The position numbers and the translations under genes are program-made. Below the pieces are notes generated by a model. That model worked only from the letters and a program-made list of their open reading frames with translations. It ran no database searches and was not told where the DNA came from. DNA of 52,317 nt from an uncultured Verrucomicrobiales bacterium. Lineage in GTDB: Bacteria; Verrucomicrobiota; Verrucomicrobiia; Verrucomicrobiales; Akkermansiaceae. The stretch is from assembly GCA_937969495.1 (NCBI GenBank), contig CALBVY010000020.1:1-52317 (forward strand), in the 5' to 3' direction. Shown here in pieces: positions 24,239 to 33,074 of the stretch (positions are counted from its first letter, which is position 1; each line of letters begins with the position of its first letter).

Positions 24239-24258
24239 AGGACTTCTCTCACGCCGTC

Positions 24259-24726
24259 ATGCCTAAAAAAGCAAAGAAAAAACCTGTCGCTGGAAAAGCA
24301 TCTGCTACCCCAGCTGTATCAAAAAAAGTATCTAAGCCTAAGACCTCTACCAAGCCTGCTAAAGCAAAATCAGGATCTAGAGGAAAGCGTTATACTTCTG
24401 AGCAAAAAGCTAAGGTGCTAAATTATGTCAATGAAGTAAACTCCAAGAAAGGACGTGGAGGTGCTGCTGCTGCGTCACGCAAGTTCGATATCAGCCAGAT
24501 CACCATTGGCCAGTGGATTAAGAAAGATGGTAAGCCAACTGTTACCAAAAAATCAGCTGCTAAATCAGTAGTTAAAGGTGCGACTAGAGGTCGTCCAAAG
24601 GCTGTTGGTAATAGTATTGCTGCTACGCTTCGCCGTCTTGCAGATATTCATGAGGAGATTTCTCAAACAGAAACACAATTAGCTGCTCTTCAGAAAGAAT
24701 ATGCTTCTTTAAAGAAGGGTCTCTAG
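24259..24726 (+). CDS. Histone-like Lys/Ala-rich protein with transposase-type HTH
   Basis: The 155-residue protein has three parts. The first 50 residues are a Lys/Ala/Pro/Ser-rich disordered segment (MPKKAKKKPVAGKAS) like histone H1 or bacterial Hc1 tails. Residues 52-95 (GKRYTSEQKAKVLNYVNEV then RKFDISQITIGQWIKK) are a helix-turn-helix close in pattern to the N-terminal domain of IS3-family OrfA transposases. A second basic linker (AAKSVVKGATRGRPKAVG) leads to a C-terminal coiled coil (residues 120-155). No transposase catalytic gene or insertion-sequence ends are present, so this looks like a domesticated DNA-binding protein of the nucleoid or a regulator. It is monocistronic with its own promoter and terminator. 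Confidence 0.65.
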   Translation: MPKKAKKKPVAGKASATPAVSKKVSKPKTSTKPAKAKSGSRGKRYTSEQKAKVLNYVNEVNSKKGRGGAAAASRKFDISQITIGQWIKKDGKPTVTKKSAAKSVVKGATRGRPKAVGNSIAATLRRLADIHEEISQTETQLAALQKEYASLKKGL

Positions 24727-24749
24727 TTTGTAAGTTTATAAAATCAGAT

Positions 24750-24785
24750 AGCCGGTATCCTTTTGATGGGGATGCCGGTTTTTTT
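24750..24785 (+). terminator. Intrinsic terminator of the histone-like gene
   Basis: A 9-bp stem (24752-24760 with 24770-24778, one G-U pair) is followed immediately by TTTTTTT. It is well placed 25 bases after the stop codon and before metX. Confidence 0.9.
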
Positions 24786-24851
24786 GTCAGAAAAAACAAT
24801 GTCCTAAAGAATCAATCTGTGGACAATCACGCCGTGTCTATTGATTGCCAG

Positions 24852-26000
24852 ATGACTCCAGAAACTACTATAACGAAGATTTTAAAACTAGATGATAAGC
24901 CATTCCTTTTTGGAAGTGGAGAAGTTCTGCCGTCTATTGATGTTGCTTATGAAACATGGGGGGAGCTCAATGCGGATAAGTCAAATGCCATACTTCTCTC
25001 GCATGCTCTTTCGGGTTCACATCATGCATGTGGGTATAATCCAGATTTGCCAGAAGCTACAGCGCGGTGGAGTGATGAGCTTCATCATGGATGGTGGAAT
25101 GATTTTATTGGATCAGGAAAGGCTTTGGATACGGATAAATTTTTTATCATTAGCGCAAACTATTTGGGAGGATGTTACGGGAGTACTGGTCCGGCATCGA
25201 TTGATCCGGAGACAGGAAAAGCTTATGGCTCTCGTTTCCCCCATCTCGCCATGAGTGATCAAGTGAGGATGCAGGCTCGATTATTAGATCATTTTGGTGT
25301 TGATGTGCTACATGCAGCCATTGGCCCATCAGTGGGTGGGCTGATTACTTTAAGTTTTGCTACAATCTTTCCTGAACGTGTAAAGAGGGTGATTCCGATA
25401 GCTAGTGGGATGAAGACCACAGTACTTAATAGGCTTATTCTTTTTGAGCAAATTCTAGCAATAGAGAACGACTCTCACTTCAATGGCGGAGATTATTATG
25501 ACGGGAGTAGCCCTGATTATGGTCTCGCCCTAGCGCGAATGATTTCACATAAGACATTTGTCCATCTTGATGCCATTGAGAGACGTGCTCGGCAAGAGGT
25601 GAGGCAGGACAGTGAGACTTTAGCATGGTATCAAGTGCAGGATACTTTTCAGAGCTACATGCTCCATCAGGGGAAAAAGTTTGTGCAGCGGTTTGATGCT
25701 AACACCTATCTTCGTATTATCGATATGTGGTCGCGTTATGACGCCTGCCGAGAAGCTGGTGTAGAGACGGTGAAGGAGCTTTTTGACCGCTGTGCCAAGC
25801 ATGGGCACAAGTTTTTGGTATTTAGCATCGATTCTGATTTTTGTTTTTATCCTGAAGAGCAGGCAGAAATCGTAACGGGCTTAGAAGGTAGTGATGTAGA
25901 AACCATGCATATCACAGTGCATTCTGATAAAGGGCATGATTCATTTCTTCTCGAACCAGCACTTTATACACCGCATATTGCCTACGCCCTTTCTTCTTAA
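24852..26000 (+). CDS. metX: Homoserine O-acetyltransferase (MetX-type)
   Basis: The roughly 382-residue alpha/beta hydrolase transfers an acyl group from acyl-CoA to homoserine in methionine synthesis. Motifs are VAYETWGELN, LLSHALSGSHHA (oxyanion), GCYGSTGPASIDP (a family hallmark), and the nucleophile Ser in IGPSVGG (usual form GGSMGG). The catalytic Asp lies in the VFSIDSDFCFYP region and the His is in KGHDSFLLE. Whether acetyl- or succinyl-CoA is used cannot be told reliably. An upstream GTG (24819) is in frame; the ATG at 24852 is chosen because similarity begins right after it. No SAM riboswitch is visible upstream, only the previous gene's terminator. Confidence 0.92.
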   Translation: MTPETTITKILKLDDKPFLFGSGEVLPSIDVAYETWGELNADKSNAILLSHALSGSHHACGYNPDLPEATARWSDELHHGWWNDFIGSGKALDTDKFFIISANYLGGCYGSTGPASIDPETGKAYGSRFPHLAMSDQVRMQARLLDHFGVDVLHAAIGPSVGGLITLSFATIFPERVKRVIPIASGMKTTVLNRLILFEQILAIENDSHFNGGDYYDGSSPDYGLALARMISHKTFVHLDAIERRARQEVRQDSETLAWYQVQDTFQSYMLHQGKKFVQRFDANTYLRIIDMWSRYDACREAGVETVKELFDRCAKHGHKFLVFSIDSDFCFYPEEQAEIVTGLEGSDVETMHITVHSDKGHDSFLLEPALYTPHIAYALSS

Positions 26001-26173
26001 ACGATAAAAATATCGTTGTGCCGCTTTTTATATAAGAGAGTGATGACGAAAAGTCCCTATGCTCAGAAACGAAGAGCTGATTACCGTGCCTATGAGCCCG
26101 GTGCTAGAAACCTCAATAAAACCTAACGATTTTTTAAGGGGGTGCCTTGTGATGGTAAAACTGGTGAGTAGGG
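26001..26173. other. Convergent gap with hairpin and a possible 27-codon ORF
   Basis: A 7-bp AT-rich hairpin (26000-26006 with 26011-26017) followed by TTTTT at 26025-26029 is a weak terminator for metX. An ATG at 26043 opens a 27-codon frame ending at 26126 (MTKSPYAQKRRADYRAYEPG...), basic and aromatic, preceded by AGAGAG. It may be a small protein or chance; I do not recognise it. Confidence 0.3.
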
Positions 26174-28063
26174 CTAACTTAAAATGCTTTGTATCTGGGT
26201 GACGGCATGCTCTGCAGTGAGGCCGTGTTGCTCACGGAGTTGTTCCACCTTGCCGTGATCGATGAATTCGTCAGGCCAGCCGATGCGTGTGACAGGTGTG
26301 GAAATACCGCGGTCACTGAGTAGCTCAATAACGCTAGAGCCAAAGCCGTTGTGAAGTACGTGGTCTTCCATGGTTAGGACGACTTGGCATTTTTCTGCAT
26401 ACTGAGTAATGAGATCTGCATCAAGCGGTTTAATGAAACGCGGATTGATGAGTGCTACGGAGTGCCCAAGTGCCTCTAATTTTTGAACGGTTTCTAAAGC
26501 GGTTTCATACATATGACCGAGTGAAATAATGGCGATGTCGTGACCATCTTGAAGGACTTCACCTTTGCCGATTTCTAATAATGAAGGTTTATCTTTGGGT
26601 TTGGTTCCAATACCTGCTCCACGTGGGTAGCGGATGGCTGTTGGGCCGTCATCGTGGTTGGCCATAGTCCATAGCATATCGATAAATTCATCTTCATCTT
26701 TAGCTTGCATGTGAATGAGGCGAGGGATGGCGCGGAGGTAGGCAATGTCAAAGAGTCCGTGGTGGGTAGGGCCATCATCTCCTGAGAGCCCACCACGGTC
26801 CATACACATTCTAACAGGTAGATTTTGTAGGGCGATATCGTGAATGATCATATCAATAGCGCGCTGCATGAAGGTGGAGTAGATGGCGAGGAAGGGGCGG
26901 AGACCTTGCGTGGCGTGGCCAGAGGCAAAGAGGGCGGCGTGCTCTTCGGCTATGCCAACATCAAAGTAACGATCTGGAAGTTCTTTCTTAAAGATTTCCA
27001 GTTTGGTGCCTCCTGGCATTGCCGCAGTGATGGCGGTGATTTTTTGATCTTCCTTGGCGAAATCTGTTACTGCACGGCCAAAAAGCTCAGAGTAGGTGGG
27101 GTTCCCTCCTGCGGCTGTGGATCCATCCTCTACCTTGTAGGTGCCAAGTCCGTGGAACTTACCTGGATTTTCCAGCGCGGGTTCATAGCCACGGCCTTTT
27201 TCTGTGATGATGTGGAGGATGACTGGCTCGTCTTGAGTTTTGAGGTGTTCGAAGGTTCGGATGAGGAGAGGGAGGTCATGACCATCAATGGGGCCGTAGT
27301 AACGCATTCCGAATTTTTCGAAGAGGACATTAGGTAGGATTAGGTTTTTGGTATTACGCTCTACTTTGTGCGCAAATTTCCTAACACCTTCACCTCCGAT
27401 TTTACCTACAAATTCAGCGGCTTTATTGCGTACTGATGAAAAAGTAGGGTGGGTCTGTAGAGCGTTGAAGTACTTAGCCATAGCCCCGACGTTACGGTCG
27501 ATCGACCATTCGTTGTCATTGAGGACGACGATTAATTTTTTGGTGGTGTCAGCGATGTTATTCATCGCTTCGAGAGTGGGTCCACAGGTGAATGCGGCAT
27601 CGCCAGCTACAGCGACGACATGGTTATCATCATCATTAAGGTCACGGGCGGATGCCATGCCGAGAGCGGCGGAGAGGGCAGTCCCTGCGTGGCCTGCACC
27701 GTAGCAATCGTGTTCAGACTCGGTACGTAGAAGGAAGCCATTAAGGCCGCCTGGGGTACGGATTGTGTGAATTGTTTCAGCACGCCCAGTGAGCATCTTA
27801 TGTACGTAACCTTGGTGGGAAACATCAAAGAGGAACTTGTCATCGGGGCTCTCAAAGACACGGTGCATGGCTAGCGAGAGCTCTACAACACCGAGGTTCG
27901 GTCCTAAATGGCCTCCTGTCTTTGAAAGTGAATGGATGAGGGTGTGACGAATCTCTTCACAGAGGGCGTCAAGTTTTTCTGCAGGTAGTGCTTTGACATC
28001 CTCTGGTCCTTTGATTTGGGAGAGGATTTCAGGGAGTTTAAAAGAGCCGGATTTCGTCGTCAT
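26174..28063 (-). CDS. dxs: 1-deoxy-D-xylulose-5-phosphate synthase
   Basis: The 629-residue thiamine-diphosphate enzyme joins pyruvate and glyceraldehyde 3-phosphate in the first step of the MEP isoprenoid pathway. Landmarks are THSLSKTGGHLGPNLGVVELS-type N-terminal residues, VSHQGYVHKMLTGR, GHAGTALSAALGMA, IVVLNDNEWSID, and IAEEHAALFASGHATQGLRP. DRGGLSGDDGPTHHGLFD and RYPRGAG follow. The metal-binding motif reads GDAAFTCG rather than the usual GDGALTGG, so this is a divergent branch. The start overlaps the end of xseB by 26 bases, which suggests coupled translation. Confidence 0.94.
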   Translation of the reverse strand: MTTKSGSFKLPEILSQIKGPEDVKALPAEKLDALCEEIRHTLIHSLSKTGGHLGPNLGVVELSLAMHRVFESPDDKFLFDVSHQGYVHKMLTGRAETIHTIRTPGGLNGFLLRTESEHDCYGAGHAGTALSAALGMASARDLNDDDNHVVAVAGDAAFTCGPTLEAMNNIADTTKKLIVVLNDNEWSIDRNVGAMAKYFNALQTHPTFSSVRNKAAEFVGKIGGEGVRKFAHKVERNTKNLILPNVLFEKFGMRYYGPIDGHDLPLLIRTFEHLKTQDEPVILHIITEKGRGYEPALENPGKFHGLGTYKVEDGSTAAGGNPTYSELFGRAVTDFAKEDQKITAITAAMPGGTKLEIFKKELPDRYFDVGIAEEHAALFASGHATQGLRPFLAIYSTFMQRAIDMIIHDIALQNLPVRMCMDRGGLSGDDGPTHHGLFDIAYLRAIPRLIHMQAKDEDEFIDMLWTMANHDDGPTAIRYPRGAGIGTKPKDKPSLLEIGKGEVLQDGHDIAIISLGHMYETALETVQKLEALGHSVALINPRFIKPLDADLITQYAEKCQVVLTMEDHVLHNGFGSSVIELLSDRGISTPVTRIGWPDEFIDHGKVEQLREQHGLTAEHAVTQIQSILS

Positions 28064-28352
28064 TATCGTTATTCGAGGTTGTTGCCTCGTTGTTGGTTAA
28101 ATCATTAGGTGCATCTCCGTCAGTAGATGTCTTGGGTGTGAGTGTGATGAGTTCTAGGCGCTTACGGGCGTCATTAAGAACCATCTCACAGTGATTGATG
28201 AGCTCTGCACCACGTTCGTAGCTTGTGATGAGTTTTTCTAATGGGAGGTGGCCCGATTCCATAGTTTCAACCATTTCTCCGAGCTCTTCCATGGCTTGTT
28301 CAAAGGTTGGGGAAGACTCTTGAGGCCGTTGCTTTTTCTTTGCAGATGGCAT
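28038..28352 (-). CDS. xseB: Exodeoxyribonuclease VII small subunit
   Basis: The 104-residue protein has the XseB helical hairpin: SPTFEQAMEELGEMVETMESGHLPLEKLITSYERGAELINHCEMVLNDARKRLELI. The C-terminus adds an acidic/Asn-rich stretch (NNDNDDE). It forms exonuclease VII with the large XseA subunit, which is not in the window. Its gene overlaps dxs by 26 bases, an arrangement like the xseB-ispA-dxs cluster of other bacteria. It lies 13 bases downstream of the glycosyltransferase gene. Confidence 0.93.
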   Translation of the reverse strand: MPSAKKKQRPQESSPTFEQAMEELGEMVETMESGHLPLEKLITSYERGAELINHCEMVLNDARKRLELITLTPKTSTDGDAPNDLTNNEATTSNNDNDDEIRLF

Positions 28353-28365
28353 GTGCTAGGCTTTG

Positions 28366-30165
28366 TTAGTCGTTAGAAGGAAGGACGGTACGGCTGGAGT
28401 AATACATGATGTAGTTGTTAGTGAACAGGGCTTGCTTGTTCGGATACCGTTGGGAGAGAGCTTTGAAGGCTGGGTGTGTATCGATGAAGTTTTTGGCGTT
28501 ACCTAGATTAGCCCATGCTCCGTAGACTAAGGGGTAGAGATCGCCGTATGCGGTGCCTGGTGCACCCGCGGCGAGGATGCGTTGGTTGTTATAAGAATAA
28601 GGTGTGATGACGACACCATTTACGGGCGTTTGCTGTTTTTCTGCGATTTCCTCAATCTGCTCAATTTCCTCAATATCGCGGGGAAGCCATGCAGACATAC
28701 GGTCTGCGTACCATGCTACTGCCCATGGCATATCAGAGATGATGATTTCTTTGGGGGCAGTGTTATCAGCAAGGGTGCGATTGAAAACTTTGGGGAAATA
28801 AGGAGGCCACTCTGGTCTTCCGCCGTATTGAATACCGCTTTTGAGTTGCTGAGGGATTGAAAGCAGCATGGGGCCAGCGCTAATTGCGATTACGGTGATG
28901 AGGTGGGCATGGCGGAAGGCGTAGAACGTATTGGTGATATTTAATCGCGCCCATAGGATGGATACGAGTGCTAATCCGTAAGCAGACATGATGGGAGCAA
29001 AGAGAATATGGATCTGGTTAGGATCTTTTGCGCCACCGCGAATGCCGTAGATGGACATGCCAATACCTGCAAATACCCACATAAGTAAAATCAGCCAACG
29101 GAATGATGCAAGGCTGGATCTTTTAAATGGATGTAGTAGCGCGAGGAAAAACAGAGGTGCGATGAGAATAGCACCGAAATTCTGATGTAGATCTGATATT
29201 TGTAGTAGTGTGCTACGGAAAATATTCATGAGTAACCCTTGCAGTCCCAAGTCTGCTGTTCCAGGAGAGAGAGAGCGCATGATGAAGTCTTCGGAGCTAC
29301 CCAGACCATTATGGATAGCGTAGTAGGCTGTGCCAAATGGGCTGCCTGTAGGGGAGATGTAGAGAAAGTAGACAACGGGGATAACAAATATAGCCAGCAT
29401 GCCAATGAGTGCGGTGGCGATCACTCCGCGTGGTTTGAAGTAAATGGCCGTGAAGATGACATAGCCAATGTAAACCCATAGGGTAATCCAATGTGTCAGC
29501 ACTAGAAGACACATAAAGACACCTGAGATCAGGATGGGGGCAAGAACGGATTTGTTCTCCTCGGCATTCTCCACTGCGCGCCAGACGAATAGTAAGGCAC
29601 TGGAAAACAGCATCAGCATGAGCATCTGCGGTAGTCCAGACTGCGAAAGCTGCCACATAAGTTCGCAAAACAGCATAAGGATAGCGGTGACTGCTGCGAT
29701 GGTGTTATCAAAAATTCTTGATATAAGGAGGTAGTTGACTCCAATGGAAATGAGGAAAAAGATAATGCAAGTGGCAGCAATGATGCGATCAAGTTGATAG
29801 ATATTGGAGTTTTTTGCCATTCGCCAGCGTTTATTGTCTCCAGCATCGGTTGCTTTTAAAACGGCGGCATAGACGCATGGGTTGAGTGGGGCGTGGTAGG
29901 TATCTTGGAGGTTTTGTATGACGGGGTATGCGCCATTAGCTTCCTTCATCTGCGCGAGGGCGGCGGGGCGGATGACCTTGGTGGTATAACCATTACCACG
30001 TGCGATCTCACGGCCTATTTGTGCCTGTTCCATAGCTCGTGGAGAAGATAGGCCTTTAAATGTGAAGAACAGCGATACAATCGCAAGGCTAGCTAGGAAA
30101 ACAAAGAAGATGGCGCGTCTGAGTATTTTAGCTGTATCAGGGCCTTCGGAGTTTGTGGTGCTCAT
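28366..30165 (-). CDS. Polytopic membrane glycosyltransferase (ArnT/PMT-like, GT-C fold)
   Basis: The 599-residue protein has a short cytoplasmic start (MSTTNSEGPD), a first membrane helix at about residues 17-35, and an outside loop with the acidic residues typical of GT-C enzymes. About ten more hydrophobic helices lie up to residue 440, followed by a soluble C-terminal domain. GT-C enzymes use polyprenyl-phosphate sugars to glycosylate proteins, lipid A or other envelope molecules; the acceptor here is unknown. The frame is open to 30279, but the ATG at 30165 avoids overlap with the response regulator. The gene follows the two-component genes by 49 bases on the same strand and may be controlled by them or simply co-transcribed. 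Confidence 0.72.
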   Translation of the reverse strand: MSTTNSEGPDTAKILRRAIFFVFLASLAIVSLFFTFKGLSSPRAMEQAQIGREIARGNGYTTKVIRPAALAQMKEANGAYPVIQNLQDTYHAPLNPCVYAAVLKATDAGDNKRWRMAKNSNIYQLDRIIAATCIIFFLISIGVNYLLISRIFDNTIAAVTAILMLFCELMWQLSQSGLPQMLMLMLFSSALLFVWRAVENAEENKSVLAPILISGVFMCLLVLTHWITLWVYIGYVIFTAIYFKPRGVIATALIGMLAIFVIPVVYFLYISPTGSPFGTAYYAIHNGLGSSEDFIMRSLSPGTADLGLQGLLMNIFRSTLLQISDLHQNFGAILIAPLFFLALLHPFKRSSLASFRWLILLMWVFAGIGMSIYGIRGGAKDPNQIHILFAPIMSAYGLALVSILWARLNITNTFYAFRHAHLITVIAISAGPMLLSIPQQLKSGIQYGGRPEWPPYFPKVFNRTLADNTAPKEIIISDMPWAVAWYADRMSAWLPRDIEEIEQIEEIAEKQQTPVNGVVITPYSYNNQRILAAGAPGTAYGDLYPLVYGAWANLGNAKNFIDTHPAFKALSQRYPNKQALFTNNYIMYYSSRTVLPSND

Positions 30166-30214
30166 AGATCGATCGGGTAGATAGGGTGAGTGATGAGAGG
30201 GATTTGGAAAAAGG

Positions 30215-31639
30215 CTAAGATAGTTCCTTGAGTTTGCGTTGTAATGTTCGGCGGCTGATCCCAAGTAGCTGGGCTGCATCCGTGCGATTATTTTTTGTGT
30301 AATTCAAGGCGCGTTGTATGGTGCGCATTTCGAGTTCATGCAAGTTGAATTCCTGCTCGGAAGCAAGCGGCTTTTCTTTCTTTTCCAAACTGAGGCCCTT
30401 CGTAGTGAGTTCAGAGTCATCGTGAGCTGGCGGTTTTGCTTCTGAGTTTTGGATGAAAGTAGGTAGGTGCCTGACTTCGATGCGGTTGTCATTGCTCATG
30501 ACAATGCCGTGTTCAATGGCTGTGCGGAGCTCTCGGACGTTGCCTGGCCAAGTGTATGACCTTAGTAGAGCTAGTGCGGTATCACTGAGAGGTTTAATGG
30601 CTTTATTGTTTTCGGCAGAAAATTCCTTCAGAAAAGCTTGGGATAGTAATACGACATCTTCCGCGCGTTCTCGTAATGTGGGCATGAGGATACGGACGAC
30701 GTTGAGGCGGAAAAAGAGATCCTCGCGGAAATCTCCCTTTGCTGCCATGCTGCGGAGGTTTTTGTTGGTGGCCGTGATGACGCGTACATCTACTTTGACT
30801 GATTTGTTTGAACCAACACGCTCGATGGTGCGCTCGCTTAAGACGCGTAATAATTTCACCTGCACAGCGGGGTCAATCTCGCCGATTTCATCCAGGAAGA
30901 TAGTGCCTCCATCGGCCTGCTCGAAGCGTCCGATACGCTTTTGGGTGGCGCCGGTGAATGCTCCCTTTTCGTGGCCGAAGAGCTCGCTTTCGAGTAGCTG
31001 AGGTGAGAGTGCGGCGCAGTTTACCACTAATAATTTATCCGCTGGCCTACCACTCATCTGGTGGATGGCGTGTGCAACGAGTTCTTTGCCGGTGCCGCTT
31101 TCCCCTTCGATGAGTACGGTTGCTCGTGTAGGAGCCACTTGAGTAACCATTTCCCCCACTTTGCGCATCGCTTCAGATTGGCCAATTAGTTTTTCCAGAC
31201 CATGTTTGGGAGCGCCGCTCTTAACGCGAAGTTCGGCATTTTCTTGTGCCAGGCGTGTATTACTTTTTTCGAGAGCGCGGCTGCGGAGTGCGCGTTTGAG
31301 AAGTAGCTCTACGCTGTCTAGATTTAGTGGCTTGGTGACAAAGTTCCAAGCACCGCGGCGCATTGCCTCCACTGCTGTATCGACGGAGCCGTAAGCGGTC
31401 ATCATAATCGACACTGGAGGCGATGGTAAGGTGAGTGTTTCATCTAACAAATCCATTCCGCTTTCACCTGCGAGTCGTAGATCGGTGAGCATGAGGTCAA
31501 TAGGCTCAGACTTGAGTATGGACATGGCTTCCTTAATATCGGCAGCGAGGTAGCAATCAAAATGCTCCTCCAAGGCCATGCGGAGCCCATTGCGTGTGGG
31601 CTTTTCATCATCGACGATGAGTAGGGTGGCAGAGGTCAT
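30215..31639 (-). CDS. Sigma-54-dependent NtrC-family response regulator
   Basis: The 474-residue protein has an N-terminal receiver domain with the acidic pair D10/D11 and phosphoacceptor D53 (DLMLTDLRL). A central AAA+ domain (about 150-380) holds Walker A GESGTGKE, the sigma-54-contacting loop GAFTGA and Walker B GGTIFLDEIGEID. A Fis-type helix-turn-helix lies at the C-terminus (NNRTDAAQLLGISRRTLQRKL). All three parts are intact, so it should activate RpoN-dependent promoters when phosphorylated. Its cognate kinase is encoded upstream, with a 5-base gap. Its targets are not known from this window. Confidence 0.95.
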   Translation of the reverse strand: MTSATLLIVDDEKPTRNGLRMALEEHFDCYLAADIKEAMSILKSEPIDLMLTDLRLAGESGMDLLDETLTLPSPPVSIMMTAYGSVDTAVEAMRRGAWNFVTKPLNLDSVELLLKRALRSRALEKSNTRLAQENAELRVKSGAPKHGLEKLIGQSEAMRKVGEMVTQVAPTRATVLIEGESGTGKELVAHAIHQMSGRPADKLLVVNCAALSPQLLESELFGHEKGAFTGATQKRIGRFEQADGGTIFLDEIGEIDPAVQVKLLRVLSERTIERVGSNKSVKVDVRVITATNKNLRSMAAKGDFREDLFFRLNVVRILMPTLRERAEDVVLLSQAFLKEFSAENNKAIKPLSDTALALLRSYTWPGNVRELRTAIEHGIVMSNDNRIEVRHLPTFIQNSEAKPPAHDDSELTTKGLSLEKKEKPLASEQEFNLHELEMRTIQRALNYTKNNRTDAAQLLGISRRTLQRKLKELS

Positions 31640-31644
31640 GTGTG

Positions 31645-32850
31645 TTAGTGAGGGGAGGGTTGCTCGGTAGGCTCTAGCTCAATGATGTGATCGGCTTCAT
31701 TTTCTAGCATTCTAACATTCTTGTCTTGTCGTGGGATCGATAGGGTGACTGTGGTGCCCTCACCGCTTTGGCTTTCAATTTCAATCTCGCCGCCGTGTTC
31801 TCGGATGATGCGTCTGACAATGAGGAGTCCTAGGCCTGTACCGGATTTTTTAGAGCTGCTGTAGGGCTCAAAGATGGATCCCATCACTTCTGGTGAGATG
31901 CCGGAGCCATGATCGTGGATGGTGATAGTGACCTCGTAGTCTGTGGCGCATGAAATGATATCGATCCTTCCACCGCTGGCCGGGAGTGCCTGAAAAGCAT
32001 TTTTAAGAATATTATAAAAAGCTTGTTTGATTTGATTTCCATCCAGTTTGAGTAAGGGGGGATGTTTGGCTAGATCAAGAGAGACTTGCACATTTCGTTC
32101 TTCTAACTCTGGGGCAAGTAGGTTCAGGGTGTCACGGAGTAAATCATGAATTTGTGTCGACTCCCGCTCTGGGTGGGTGGGGCGCATGGCTTGGAGGAAC
32201 TGTTTGAGGATAGTGTCTAGCCGTTGGATCTCGCCTTGTGCGGTTTGTAGGTGATCACTTAGATCTGCCTGATTTTCTGGTGAAAGCTTGTTAATTTTTC
32301 GTTCTAATAACTGGAGGTGAATGCCTAGAGAATTCAGTGGGTTTCCTATTTCATGCGCGACCCCTGCTGCGAGGAGCGTGAGAGCATTGAGTTTTTCGCT
32401 TTCCACATTTTCCTCGGCTTGGATGCGTGAGCGTGTGATGTCGCGCACCAAAAGAACATATCCTAACAGCTGCTCGTTTTTTTCCATCTCGCCATGCATG
32501 GGGGAGAGGTAGAAGTTGAGGTAGCGGCTCTCTGGGTAGAGGATTTCCATGTCTCGGCTGACAATGCTGCTGGGGTCTGCTAGCTTTTTCCAATCGATGC
32601 CACGCACGGTGGAAGATAGATTTTGGCCGATGCATTTAGTGGCGTTGATTCCAAAAATACGTGATGCTGCTTGGTTGACATAAGTGATCTGGCCATCTGG
32701 ATCTAGGATTAGAACCCCCTCCTGAAGTGCCTCGAAGACACTTTCGAGAAATCCTTTCTCTCGAACTAGCCGTGATACCAGTCTCTGAACTTCACCTGGC
32801 TCCACTTGATCAAGGCGGGCGATGAGCTTATCTAGAAAACCGGATTTCAT
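31645..32850 (-). CDS. PAS-domain sensor histidine kinase
   Basis: The 401-residue soluble kinase has a short coiled N-terminus, a PAS domain (about 35-145, with LQEGVLILDPDGQITYVNQAASRIFG), and a HisKA domain with the phosphoacceptor H166 in GVAHEIGNPLNSLGIHLQ. The HATPase domain has NILKNAFQAL (N box), HDHGSGI (G1) and GTGLGLLIVRRI (G2), in the NtrB-like style. No membrane helix is present, so it probably senses a cytoplasmic signal. The frame is open to 32943, but the ATG at 32850 gives MKSGFLDKL and a normal length. It forms a two-gene unit with the response regulator. Confidence 0.94.
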   Translation of the reverse strand: MKSGFLDKLIARLDQVEPGEVQRLVSRLVREKGFLESVFEALQEGVLILDPDGQITYVNQAASRIFGINATKCIGQNLSSTVRGIDWKKLADPSSIVSRDMEILYPESRYLNFYLSPMHGEMEKNEQLLGYVLLVRDITRSRIQAEENVESEKLNALTLLAAGVAHEIGNPLNSLGIHLQLLERKINKLSPENQADLSDHLQTAQGEIQRLDTILKQFLQAMRPTHPERESTQIHDLLRDTLNLLAPELEERNVQVSLDLAKHPPLLKLDGNQIKQAFYNILKNAFQALPASGGRIDIISCATDYEVTITIHDHGSGISPEVMGSIFEPYSSSKKSGTGLGLLIVRRIIREHGGEIEIESQSGEGTTVTLSIPRQDKNVRMLENEADHIIELEPTEQPSPH

Positions 32851-33016
32851 GTTGGATGTTGAGAGCGTTGCAAGGAGGATTGGATTTGGTTTTTGGTATT
32901 TTCTTTTTTCGTAGAGCGTATGAGGCGCGACAGATTGACACACATTGCATGGAATGGCAATACACAGACTGCATGAATATTTGCAGCGGGGAAAAATACG
33001 AGCTTTCAGGTTTTTA

Positions 33017-33046
33017 TTGCGGAAATTAGAAAATCAGCTATATAAT
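33017..33046 (+). promoter_or_regulatory. Candidate promoter of the SNF2 helicase gene
   Basis: A consensus TATAAT at 33041-33046 is preceded by TTGCGG at 33017-33022 with an 18-base spacer. This leaves a leader of about 155 bases, which holds two hairpins. Confidence 0.5.
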
Positions 33047-33074
33047 ACTCCCCCCAACTTCTGGGTTGCCTATT

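Larger units (their letters stand above)
23844..24258. other. 415-base gene-free region with several small stems
   Basis: No protein-coding region is supported. On the plus strand the middle (about 24085-24165) shows GAGGA-TG-TCCTC, CTCAA-CCTG-TTGAG and TAGC/GCTA pairings ending in TATATTTTTA, which could be a small RNA. A perfect 14-bp palindrome CATCTTATAAGATG is at 24170-24183, close to the promoter of the next gene. I looked for SRP RNA, tmRNA and RNase P cores and did not find them. Confidence 0.35.

Noticed and set aside
23844-24258. SRP RNA, tmRNA or RNase P RNA in the large gap
   Set aside because: The conserved cores of these RNAs (for example GGAAGG with AGCAGC for SRP) are not present on either strand.
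24727-24851. SAM or other riboswitch before metX
   Set aside because: The gap contains only the terminator of the preceding gene; no riboswitch core fits in the remaining bases.
30166-30279. Extended N-terminus of the GT-C glycosyltransferase
   Set aside because: It would overlap the response regulator gene and adds a residue stretch with no membrane or family features.
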